Shown: positions 1 to 4,876, counted from the first letter of the stretch. The stretch is DNA of 5,847 bases from an uncultured Candidatus Saccharibacteria bacterium (GCA_946478715.1 CAMLDA010000041.1:1-5847); one strand, 5' to 3'. The notes: generated by a model not told the origin, from the sequence alone. Numbers and translations are program-made.

Positions 1-62
1 ATGTGATGGCTCAAGACTCCTCCTTTAAGACGGTTGAAGTTCCTGCTTTGCCTGCGGGTTAA
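1..62 (+). CDS. Possible 3' end of an upstream gene (partial, unknown product)
   Basis: An open frame enters from the left edge, with its first full codon at base 3, and reads VMAQDSSFKTVEVPALPAG before a TAA stop at 60-62. The visible piece is only 19 residues, so no family can be recognised. The mixed polar and Pro/Ala-rich tail is plausible for a protein C-terminus. The stop codon sits at the base of a weak bulged hairpin (57-80), with a pyrimidine-rich stretch and six Ts further on (to 102), which could act as a poor terminator. The other two plus-strand frames close within the first 30 bases. An open frame of this length can arise by chance, so this is tentative. Confidence 0.3.
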   Translation, partial: VMAQDSSFKTVEVPALPAG

Positions 63-96
63 AGCCGGTTCGGGCTAGCCTCACCTCTCTTTCTGA

Positions 97-242
97 TTTT
101 TTGCTCTCAAACACCGATGTGGAGAGCTGGTGCTTGAGACAGTACTTAACCACAACTTGTCAGCCGTGGAGCTTTACTGCCCCACCGCTAGGCTTTTCAA
201 CTTTGGTGCTTTGTTTAGAAGCCTAGCGGCAGAGCAACAAAA
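97..242 (+). ncRNA. Candidate structured RNA of unknown class
   Basis: This gene-free stretch can fold into a closed multi-helix structure. The ends pair with each other: TTGCTCT at 101-107 with AGAGCAA at 231-237, extended by a T run (97-100) against an A run (239-242) around one bulged C. Inside are CTCAA/TTGAG plus CACC/GGTG (106-115 with 129-138), an alternative GCTCTC/GAGAGC pairing (103-108 with 122-127), and a perfect 11-bp stem CCGCTAGGCTT/AAGCCTAGCGG (185-195 with 219-229). A terminator hairpin follows directly. No conserved core of RNase P RNA, SRP RNA, 5S rRNA or a familiar riboswitch was recognised. It could be a small RNA or the long 3' UTR of the gene to the left. The strand is inferred only from the order of helices and terminator. 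Confidence 0.3.
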
Positions 243-281
243 AAACCGGACTTTTCTGCTGTAGTCCGGTTGTTGTTTCTT
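236..281. terminator. Strong, probably bidirectional intrinsic terminator
   Basis: AACCGGAC (244-251) and GTCCGGTT (264-271) form an 8-bp perfect stem with a 12-base loop. On the minus strand the stem is followed by a run of Ts (complement of the A run at 239-245), which is a textbook intrinsic terminator. On the plus strand it is followed by the T-rich stretch TTGTTGTTTCTTGCTTTT. No minus-strand gene that would need it was found immediately to its right, so its main use may be to end transcripts from the structured region at its left. Confidence 0.7.
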
Positions 282-297
282 GCTTTTACGCGCGAGC

Positions 298-350
298 TTA
301 CCAAACTACAGCATCATCCCGCTTCACGAGAATAATGCTAAAGTTGGTAA
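298..350. other. Two-part hairpin in the dedA upstream region
   Basis: TTACCAA (298-304) pairs perfectly with TTGGTAA (344-350). Inside it AGCAT (310-314) pairs perfectly with ATGCT (335-339), leaving an internal loop of a few bases on each side and a 20-base apical loop. There is no T run on either side, so it does not look like a terminator. It lies about 75 bases upstream of the proposed dedA -10 box and would not be in a transcript starting there. It could be part of another RNA or an operator-like inverted repeat. No function can be assigned. Confidence 0.35.
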
Positions 351-423
351 ACATGTAATTACGCACGATGCTATCTGTTATACACGTTGTTAATAATATG
401 TGCAAGTGTTCCGTGAGATGGAA

Positions 424-429
424 TATAAT
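424..429 (+). promoter_or_regulatory. -10 box of a near-leaderless promoter for the DedA gene
   Basis: A perfect TATAAT ends only eight bases before the ATG at 438, so transcription would start about one or two bases before the start codon. No good -35 match lies 16-18 bases upstream (the best positions read GTGCAA or TGCAAG). The nearest purine-rich SD-like bases, AGGA at 433-436, are one base from the ATG, too close to act as a normal ribosome binding site. This supports a leaderless or nearly leaderless mRNA. Confidence 0.5.
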
Positions 430-437
430 TACAGGAC

Positions 438-1037
438 ATGCATAATCTTTTTGATCCGGCCCACCTGGTGAAGGATTTCGGATACGCCGGCATCTTCATG
501 GCGCTGTTTTTAGAGTCAGGCATCATCTTCGGTTTTTTCCTGCCCGGCGATAGCCTGTTATTCACGGCCGGGCTGCTGGCTTCGCAGCACTATCTGAACA
601 TTGCCGCGCTGATAGCGGTCAGTGTGACGGCCGCCATCCTGGGCAATAGCGCCGGTTATTATACGGGGAAGGTATTCGGCCCTTCGCTATTTAGCCGCCC
701 CAAATCCTTTTGGTTCTCGCCTAAGCGCGTCCAGGAAGCCCATGAATTCTTCGTAAAAGAAGGGCCGCAATCTTTAATACTGGCGCGATTCATCCCGGCG
801 GTCCGCACTTTCGTACCCATCGCCGCGGGAATCGGCCGGATGTCTTACCGGATTTTCTTAACGTTCAACGCCCTAGGCGGCCTGCTGTGGGGTATCCTGC
901 TGCCGCTTCTGGGCTACACCCTGGGCCGGCATGTCCATAACATTGACAAATACTTGCTGCCGGTCATCTTCGTCATTATCATACTTTCGGCGCTGCCGGT
1001 AGCGATTCCCTATTTGCGCAAAAGACAGAAATCCTGA
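438..1037 (+). CDS. DedA-family integral membrane protein (SNARE-associated/VTT-domain)
   Basis: A 199-residue inner-membrane protein of the DedA superfamily. Members include undecaprenyl-phosphate or phospholipid flippases and proteins needed for membrane potential and envelope integrity; the substrate here cannot be told. Family marks are visible in order: the re-entrant segment with an acidic residue in FLES (E26) and FLPGDS (35-40), GNSAGYYTGK around 69-78, and the signature LARFIPAVRTFVPIAAGIGRM (115-135) with R117, P120, R123 and P127. Hydrophobic spans lie near 17-34, 38-48, 54-75, 140-160 and 172-192, and the tail is basic (RKRQKS). The length is normal for the family. The start is chosen because the -10 box sits just upstream and only a short N-terminus precedes the first conserved segment. 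It is followed at 77 bases by a small membrane-protein gene on the same strand. Confidence 0.9.
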   Translation: MHNLFDPAHLVKDFGYAGIFMALFLESGIIFGFFLPGDSLLFTAGLLASQHYLNIAALIAVSVTAAILGNSAGYYTGKVFGPSLFSRPKSFWFSPKRVQEAHEFFVKEGPQSLILARFIPAVRTFVPIAAGIGRMSYRIFLTFNALGGLLWGILLPLLGYTLGRHVHNIDKYLLPVIFVIIILSALPVAIPYLRKRQKS

Positions 1038-1114
1038 CCGTTTGATTGTGATTTTTCAGACTGCGCCGGAAGTTTCTTTGGCTTATCATAAAGACGCTAA
1101 TCGGAGGGCGGTAT

Positions 1115-1255
1115 ATGAAGAGCAAATTTATGATAGCCGGTATGACGGCAGCGGCCGGCGCCGGGTTCTTGGCGGCCAAGAAACGCTACGACAATAAACA
1201 CTCGTATCATAAGATTCTGAGCCGGCTGGAAGACTATATCAGCGACATGCGCTAG
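1115..1255 (+). CDS. 46-residue membrane microprotein, unknown function
   Basis: A short frame starting at ATG 1115, preceded by a strong SD, GGAGGG (1103-1108), six bases upstream. It is one of the best ribosome binding sites in the window and the main reason to call the gene. The product begins MKSKFMIAGMTAAAGAGFLAA, a single small-residue-rich hydrophobic segment (about residues 5-21). A basic stretch KKRYDNKH and a short amphipathic, charged tail ending LEDYISDMR follow. The small-residue pattern (GMTAAAGAG) resembles helices that pack against other membrane helices, but no family is recognised. It lies between the DedA gene and ssrA and ends just before an intrinsic terminator, so it may be co-transcribed with the DedA gene. 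A weak TATCAT box (1084-1089) without a -35 could be its own promoter. Confidence 0.65.
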   Translation: MKSKFMIAGMTAAAGAGFLAAKKRYDNKHSYHKILSRLEDYISDMR

Positions 1256-1282
1256 CCGGATAAGACACCGCGGCGGCAGGCC

Positions 1283-1321
1283 CACTAACAAATAGCGCTA
1301 TTGCTTATTTTAGTGTTTTTT
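1283..1321 (+). terminator. Intrinsic terminator after the microprotein gene, overlapping the ssrA promoter
   Basis: CACTA (1283-1287) pairs with TAGTG (1311-1315) and AAATA (1290-1294) with TATTT (1306-1310), leaving two bulged bases on the 5' side. Six Ts (1316-1321) follow immediately. The hairpin lies 27 bases after the microprotein stop codon. Its 3' arm and T run are also the spacer of the tmRNA promoter, and its loop side holds the palindrome AATAGCGCTATT (1291-1302). Confidence 0.55.
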
Positions 1322-1329
1322 GTTATAAT
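1301..1329 (+). promoter_or_regulatory. Promoter of ssrA (tmRNA)
   Basis: TTGCTT (1301-1306), a 17-base AT-rich spacer and a perfect TATAAT (1324-1329) form a good vegetative-type promoter. The predicted start near 1336 gives a precursor with a 5' leader of about 50 bases, normally removed by RNase P to give the mature 5' end at 1386. The -35 hexamer overlaps the right end of a perfect 12-bp palindrome at 1291-1302. Confidence 0.75.
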
Positions 1330-1385
1330 TTACTTACTGACGGCTAATATCCGCCGCCGAAAAGACTTCTTAGAAAGTCCTGTCG

Positions 1386-1787
1386 GGGGTCGAAATTATG
1401 CTCGACGGTTGAACTTTGACAAGTTTGCATGGCAGGTCGGTCCGCACTGAACGTTATCCGGTGCAAAGGCTATAAATGCCGTTAAGAATTTCGCTACTAA
1501 GGTAGCCAGCATGTTTTCCATGCCCAAGCTATCCCCTGTAGCAATCGCCGCTTAATTTAAAGCGCGCGCATCGGTTCTTTGACGCCAGATAGAAGCCAAC
1601 CGGTGTCATATCATCTGGACGCTCTGAAGCCTCAGTAATCCGCTGAGCTTCAGCTAAGACATCCTGGATTGCGTTAAGCGTTTTTTGACCGTTTTCAGCG
1701 CTTAATCAAGTTATTAAACGGCCTAAACCTGTAGTCATCAAGCTCGTCATCAATCGGACCCGGATGCGATTTCCGGCGACTCCACCA
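1386..1787 (+). ncRNA. ssrA: Transfer-messenger RNA (tmRNA)
   Basis: This is the RNA of trans-translation: charged with alanine and carried by SmpB, it enters stalled ribosomes, replaces the broken mRNA and adds a degradation tag. The 5' end GGGGTCG pairs over seven bases with CGACTCC (1777-1783). The third pair is G-U, the alanyl-tRNA synthetase identity element, and the encoded end is ACCA. The conserved TCGACGG of the D-loop region (1390s-1408) is present. The T arm is CCGGA/TCCGG (1760-1764 with 1772-1776) around a loop TGCGATT, which has G where tRNA-like T loops have T55. A helix GCACTG/CGGTGC (1444-1449 with 1459-1464) fits the first pseudoknot. The conserved CCTGTAG-like 3' segment is at about 1727. 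The length of 402 bases is slightly above the common 350-400. The one-piece form is used, not the permuted two-piece form. Confidence 0.95.
1478..1555 (+). other. tmRNA tag reading frame (proteolysis tag, 25 codons plus stop)
   Basis: The proposed resume codon is GCC at 1478, the 93rd base of the RNA; in E. coli the resume codon GCA is at position 90. It is preceded by TATAAAT, which keeps the conserved U at -5 and A at -4. The frame runs to TAA at 1553-1555 and encodes a peptide that begins AVKNFATKV, continues ASMFSMPKL and ends SPVAIAA. The C-terminal VAIAA resembles the LAA or VALAA ends recognised by ClpXP-type proteases. At 25 residues it is longer than the usual 8-15, though long tags are known in mycoplasmas. 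A downstream resume codon (GCT at 1493) would give 20 residues and cannot be excluded. Confidence 0.7.
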
Positions 1788-1792
1788 AAAGC

Positions 1793-1819
1793 GCACCAGC
1801 TAATGGCTGGTGCTTTTTT
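1793..1819 (+). terminator. Intrinsic terminator of ssrA
   Basis: GCACCAGC (1793-1800) and GCTGGTGC (1806-1813) form a perfect 8-bp stem around a five-base loop, followed directly by six Ts. It begins six bases after the encoded CCA end, as is usual for tmRNA genes, so the 3' trailer needing removal is short. Confidence 0.9.
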
Positions 1820-1858
1820 GTTTGTCCCGAAAAATTATAGGCGCATACTTAAATCATC

Positions 1859-3058
1859 ATGGCGGTAAGGAAGAAACGTTCCGGTTATTTATGGCGCCGG
1901 ATAGCCATTCCCGCGGTAATAGCCGCGGCAGCGGTCAGCGGGATATTTTGGAAGTTCTCGGAGCCAGGAGCGCCGGCTGACAAGGCCGTTCATACTGCAC
2001 CCGGACAAAATTCATTGACGGCACTGCAGTGCGCCGCAAGACTGCCGTTGGCCGAACAGGCCGGGCAGGTCCTGATGGTTGGGTTAACGGCGAAATCCAT
2101 GCCCGAGCAGGCGGCGGTTTTCAAGCGATATTACGTAGGCGGGGCCGTTATAATGACTTCTCCGGATAATCCGGCAGATGACAGCATAAACATTTTCAAA
2201 ACTACAGGCGGCAGCAAAAATATCCCGCTGCTGATTTCAACTGACGAAGAAGGCGGACAGGTCCAGCGCTTTAAATCTCTCGGCTTGCTGCCGGCGCCAG
2301 CCGATATGGCCGGTCTGCACACCGCTTCACAGGCCCAAGCCGTCATTGCCGCCCATGCCAAGAAGCTGAAAGCTGTCGGTGTGGATATGGTACTGGGTCC
2401 CCTGGCGGACGTGGCGCCCGAAAACGGCGACAGCCCGCTTGGCGACCGGATTTTTTCCAGCGACCCCCAGGTGGTAAGTAATTATGACCTGGCCTATGTG
2501 CGCGGCTGGCAGGCTGGCGGCTTGCTGCCCACCTTAAAACACTTCCCGGGTATGGGCTCGGCAAGCGGCAATACTGATTTTCAGCCGGCTACCACGCCTC
2601 CGCTCAGCCAGTTAAAAGAGCGTGACTTCATTCCCTACCGGAACCTCCCGGCCAGCGGCACGGCCATAATGGTAGGCAACCAGAGCGTCCCCGGCTGGTC
2701 GGATGGGCCAGCTAGCCTAAGCCCCGTAGTTTATAAATATCTAAGAGATACCCTGGGCTTAAAAGATAGCCTTATCATCACCGATTCGCTAGCGGCCCAA
2801 GCGGTCAACGGCCAGATATCCGTATCAGGCGCGGTGGTACAGGCTATCGCCGCCGGCGGCGATGTAGCCATAGTCGTGGACCCGCACGTAGACAAGATAA
2901 CCGTTCAGGAAAACACCGCTCTGATCAAACAATCCGTCCTCTCATTAGAGGCCGCAGTATCTGATGGTAAAGTCCCAAGACAGCGCCTGGCGCAGGCTGT
3001 CCAGCATAAGCTGGCGGCTCAGAAAATATCCCCCTGCGCGCTTTTAAAAGCGGGTTAG
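1859..3058 (+). CDS. Membrane-anchored glycoside hydrolase family 3 (NagZ-like) protein with variant acid/base motif
   Basis: A 399-residue GH3 N-terminal-domain protein. The family includes beta-N-acetylhexosaminidases (NagZ) that cleave GlcNAc from muropeptides or other glycans. A basic head and hydrophobic segment (about 12-30) form an uncleaved anchor or signal, so the catalytic domain is outside the membrane. Visible marks: LISTDEEGGQVQRF (125-138) of the sugar-binding strand, KHFPGMG (227-233), and LIITDSLAAQAV (305-316), where D309 fits the catalytic nucleophile. In typical NagZ the middle motif is KHFPGHG followed by DSH, supplying a His-Asp acid/base pair. Here it is GMG followed by NTD (238-240), so the His is missing. 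Cys58 and Cys393 are the only cysteines and could join the two ends of the domain. No SD precedes ATG 1859. Its stop codon overlaps that of the next, convergent gene. Substrate and activity are uncertain. Confidence 0.85.
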   Translation: MAVRKKRSGYLWRRIAIPAVIAAAAVSGIFWKFSEPGAPADKAVHTAPGQNSLTALQCAARLPLAEQAGQVLMVGLTAKSMPEQAAVFKRYYVGGAVIMTSPDNPADDSINIFKTTGGSKNIPLLISTDEEGGQVQRFKSLGLLPAPADMAGLHTASQAQAVIAAHAKKLKAVGVDMVLGPLADVAPENGDSPLGDRIFSSDPQVVSNYDLAYVRGWQAGGLLPTLKHFPGMGSASGNTDFQPATTPPLSQLKERDFIPYRNLPASGTAIMVGNQSVPGWSDGPASLSPVVYKYLRDTLGLKDSLIITDSLAAQAVNGQISVSGAVVQAIAAGGDVAIVVDPHVDKITVQENTALIKQSVLSLEAAVSDGKVPRQRLAQAVQHKLAAQKISPCALLKAG

Positions 3059-3459
3059 CTGGAACCGATATTCATCATCCACTCGACTCCGTACTTGTCG
3101 GTAAATGAACCGAACAAGTCACCCCAGGCCTCTTTTTTAAGAGGCGAAATCACATCACCGTCGGCGCTTAACGCATCAAATATCCGGCGCATCCGGGTCT
3201 CATCCTTGCCGCCCAGCGACAAAGTGACTTTCATGGCCCGCGGGCTGGCCTGGGCTGTGTCACTGCCCATCAGTTTGACGGCTCCGCCTTCCAGCGAAGC
3301 GTGCATCAGCCAGTCCGGGTTGGTGCCATTCGCGCTTACGCCCGCGTCCTTGTAGGTCGTAACTCGCAGCTCTCCGCCAAACACGCTTTTATAGAACTCC
3401 ATCGCCTCTCTGCAATTGCCTTTGAAGAATATGTAGGGCTCTAAAACAATATCATCCAT
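3055..3459 (-). CDS. VOC-family protein, PhnB/YjdN-like
   Basis: A 134-residue protein of the vicinal oxygen chelate (glyoxalase/bleomycin resistance/dioxygenase) fold, PhnB-like subgroup (3-dmu-9_3-mt domain). These are usually dimeric cytoplasmic proteins and most have no proven reaction. The start LEPYIFFKGNCREAMEFY (6-23) followed by SVFGGEL is the typical first beta-alpha unit. LMHASLEGGAVKLMGSD (51-67) is the second strand pair. WGDLFGSFTDKYGVEWMMN (112-130) is the typical C-terminal motif. The start ATG 3459 has a strong SD, AGGAGG, four bases upstream. A TATAAT (complement of 3480-3485) further up is a likely -10 box, but no clear -35 is seen. The gene is divergent from the HAD phosphatase and converges on the GH3 gene, sharing four bases of stop codons with it. 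Length is normal for the family. Confidence 0.88.
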   Translation of the reverse strand: MDDIVLEPYIFFKGNCREAMEFYKSVFGGELRVTTYKDAGVSANGTNPDWLMHASLEGGAVKLMGSDTAQASPRAMKVTLSLGGKDETRMRRIFDALSADGDVISPLKKEAWGDLFGSFTDKYGVEWMMNIGSS

Positions 3460-3479
3460 AAATCCTCCTCTTATATCCG

Positions 3480-3526
3480 ATTATACCCTGCCGGGCTGGT
3501 GTTTTTTTGTTAGAAGTGTGTAAAAT
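3480..3526. promoter_or_regulatory. Divergent promoter region between the VOC and HAD genes
   Basis: Only 76 bases separate the two divergent start codons. On the minus strand TATAAT (complement of 3480-3485) lies 20 bases before the VOC start and leaves room for its SD. On the plus strand TAAAAT (3521-3526) ends nine bases before the HAD start codon, predicting a leader of only about three bases. Neither has a convincing -35 hexamer. A T run on the plus strand (3502-3508) sits between them. Confidence 0.45.
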
Positions 3527-3535
3527 TTTTTAAGA

Positions 3536-4069
3536 ATGCCTAAATATGAACTTGTAAGGGACGCCGGGGAAGTACCATATGACGAATGGGCCCTGCGGGG
3601 CGTAAAGGCTGTTCTATTCGACAAGGACGGCACACTGACTCACGCCAACCAGTTAACCCTGGTAGAAGATGTCATCGACCGTCTGCGGGCCCAGGAGCTG
3701 CATAAGCTTTTCACGCATATCGGCATAAGTTCGAATAACCACGATCCGGCGGCTGTCGAGGCTGTGGCGGGGATACTTGAAGACCGGCTGGGCATAGGAG
3801 TGCTGGCGCTTTCCCAGGCTGCTTACAGAAGAAAGCCCCATCCCCAGATGGGGCTGGCGGCGGCCGAACAGCTTGGGATAGCCCCCGAGGAACTGGGAAT
3901 CGTAGGCGACAGGCGCTACACGGACGTGAGATTCGGGCTCAAGCTCAGGGCTCGCGCTATAGCATTATGCGAAAAAGCCGGCGAAGGCGACACCAGATTC
4001 GTCCCGACTCTGCGCCGCATAGAAAAAGTCTGGGTCAATGCTGACCGAGCCGTCCGGCGGGCCGCTTAA
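3536..4069 (+). CDS. HAD-superfamily (subfamily IIIA) phosphatase, YqeG/GEP4-like
   Basis: A 177-residue single-domain haloacid dehalogenase-type phosphatase. Motif I is LFDKDGTLT (27-35), with D29 as nucleophile and D31 as general acid. Motif II is GISSNN (63-68). Motif III is the Lys in RRKPHPQ (K100). Motif IV is GIVGDRRYTDVRFG (121-134) with D125 and D130 for Mg2+. There is no cap domain between motifs I and II. The GDRxxTDVxxG form of motif IV and the short compact layout are typical of the YqeG/GEP4 family; yeast GEP4 dephosphorylates phosphatidylglycerophosphate. That activity is only a suggestion here, since other small HAD phosphatases look alike. There is no SD before ATG 3536, and the -10 box nine bases upstream suggests a nearly leaderless mRNA. 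The downstream neighbour is convergent. Confidence 0.8.
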   Translation: MPKYELVRDAGEVPYDEWALRGVKAVLFDKDGTLTHANQLTLVEDVIDRLRAQELHKLFTHIGISSNNHDPAAVEAVAGILEDRLGIGVLALSQAAYRRKPHPQMGLAAAEQLGIAPEELGIVGDRRYTDVRFGLKLRARAIALCEKAGEGDTRFVPTLRRIEKVWVNADRAVRRAA

Positions 4070-4113
4070 GGCTGCTTGGTTGAGCTATCTTAATATCAGC
4101 CGAGACAAGAAAC

Positions 4114-4518
4114 TTAAGAGAGTTTTTGGGCGGCAATCTCTATAGCTGCCGTTTCGCCGGCATTTAGTATCTTTAGGAACTGTTTTTGCTGTTTTTTCAG
4201 TATTTTGCCGGCTTCCTGGTACTTCTTGGCGCCTTTAGCCGTGAGAGTGACGTCCCGCTGGCGGCTGTCCTTTTTATTCCGGACGATGCTGACCAGCCCC
4301 TGCTTCTTCATTGACTGCAGCTGCCGGCTTACGTTAGCCTCTGTCTGCCGCAGCTCCAGCGCTACCAGCCGCTGCGATGCGACAGCGTGGCGGTCAAGAA
4401 CGCTCATTATCCGGGCGGCCGAAAGGCCTATTCCCGCCTCGGTTTCCAGCATTTCTTCCGCTGAATGTTGTAATACGTACGACAAGTGGAGCAGGGGAGG
4501 GAACTTATTCTTAGCCAT
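4114..4518 (-). CDS. MarR-family winged-helix transcriptional regulator
   Basis: A 134-residue dimeric DNA-binding regulator of the MarR type. The N-terminal helix (about 8-27) would belong to the dimer interface. The winged-helix part covers roughly 31-95: LSAARIMSVLDRH, then the recognition region RQTEANVSRQLQSMKKQGLV (57-76) and the wing VRNKKDSRQRDVTLTAKG (79-96) with the typical D-x-R-x-x-x-V-x-LT pattern. The last helices (97-134) are Lys-rich and close the dimer. The start ATG 4518 has AAGGA about eight bases upstream. Its own promoter carries an inverted repeat over the -35, so autoregulation is likely. It follows the two exported-protein genes on the same strand, 75 bases after the end of the nearer one, but can be transcribed separately. 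There are no cysteines, so thiol redox sensing is unlikely; the ligand is unknown. Confidence 0.9.
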   Translation of the reverse strand: MAKNKFPPLLHLSYVLQHSAEEMLETEAGIGLSAARIMSVLDRHAVASQRLVALELRQTEANVSRQLQSMKKQGLVSIVRNKKDSRQRDVTLTAKGAKKYQEAGKILKKQQKQFLKILNAGETAAIEIAAQKLS

Positions 4519-4543
4519 GATGGTTATCCTTAATTACGCATCC

Positions 4544-4579
4544 AGCATATTGGAAAAATACTTAACAAGTCAAGTATTT
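4544..4579 (-). promoter_or_regulatory. marR-type promoter with inverted-repeat operator
   Basis: On the minus strand TTGACT (complement of 4568-4573), an 18-base spacer and TATGCT (complement of 4544-4549) make a reasonable promoter for the MarR gene. A perfect inverted repeat, AAATACTT (4556-4563), eight bases, AAGTATTT (4572-4579), covers the -35 and part of the spacer. Symmetric AT-rich sites of about 16-24 bp over a promoter are typical MarR-family operators. Binding here would block RNA polymerase, so negative autoregulation is inferred. The repeat is not followed by a T run on the sense strand in a way that would fit a terminator for the gene upstream. Confidence 0.65.
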
Positions 4580-4593
4580 AGCAGAGCAGGGGA

Positions 4594-4863
4594 TCAGAGT
4601 AGGCTTTGGACGTCCTGGTTGTAGTCGGCGGGGTTCAGGTTGTTATCGAAGTTTATGCCGTCAAGGGTGCTTTCAACGCTGTTCAGGTCGGCGGTCGTCT
4701 TGATGGTCTTCACTGTCTGCGACGAGGCCGTGCCGGATGAGGTATCGGTACCCTTTTTGTTATTCTGCTCCACCTTGTAGGCGGCAAAGGCGATAACGGC
4801 GGCTACAGCTGCCAGCAGCAGCAGGCCAAGGTGGGCCATGCCATTTTGCGGATGCTTTTTCAT
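4594..4863 (-). CDS. Small membrane-anchored protein of unknown function
   Basis: An 89-residue protein. The frame is open upstream, but the start is placed at ATG 4863 because a strong SD, AGGAGG (complement of 4873-4878), lies nine bases before it. Starting earlier would run into the end of the preceding gene. A short basic head (MKKHPQNG) is followed by one hydrophobic helix (about 10-29). A Thr/Ser-rich linker (39-50) and an acidic, Asn/Asp-rich tail with TTADLNSVESTLDGINFDNN (56-75) follow and would lie outside the cell. The tail has a repeating Leu/Asp spacing that suggests a small helical domain. The upstream gene's TAG stop (4877-4879) falls inside the SD, which points to translational coupling with the secreted protein. 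No family recognised. It is not a pilin by its N-terminus: no G-F-T-L-x-E processing motif. Confidence 0.75.
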   Translation of the reverse strand: MKKHPQNGMAHLGLLLLAAVAAVIAFAAYKVEQNNKKGTDTSSGTASSQTVKTIKTTADLNSVESTLDGINFDNNLNPADYNQDVQSLL

Positions 4864-4876
4864 TTCTTCTGCCCTC

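Noticed and set aside
12..24. Minus-strand AGGAGG (complement of 19-24) with a TTG four bases on, as a gene start leaving the window
   Set aside because: Only about four codons remain before the edge and TTG is a rare start. It cannot be tested here and conflicts with the plus-strand frame ending at 62.
1..300. RNase P RNA or SRP RNA
   Set aside because: The conserved P4 sequence of RNase P (GAGGAAAGTCC and AGA..GGCTTA) and the SRP domain IV loop (AGGTCAGG...AGCAGCC) are absent on both strands.
260..322. tRNA-like D-arm (TGTAGTTTGGTAAGC) on the minus strand
   Set aside because: No T arm with a TTC loop, no matching acceptor stem and no anticodon arm could be found; the resemblance is local.
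371..565. Minus-strand 64-residue open frame over the dedA start
   Set aside because: It lies largely antisense to the conserved DedA N-terminus, has no SD and no recognisable protein features.
2131..2564. Minus-strand open frames within the GH3 gene
   Set aside because: They overlap the conserved GH3 motifs on the other strand and show no protein family features.
4070..4113. Terminator between the convergent HAD and MarR genes
   Set aside because: GGCTG/CAGCC can pair over five bases, but the loop is long and no T run follows on either strand.
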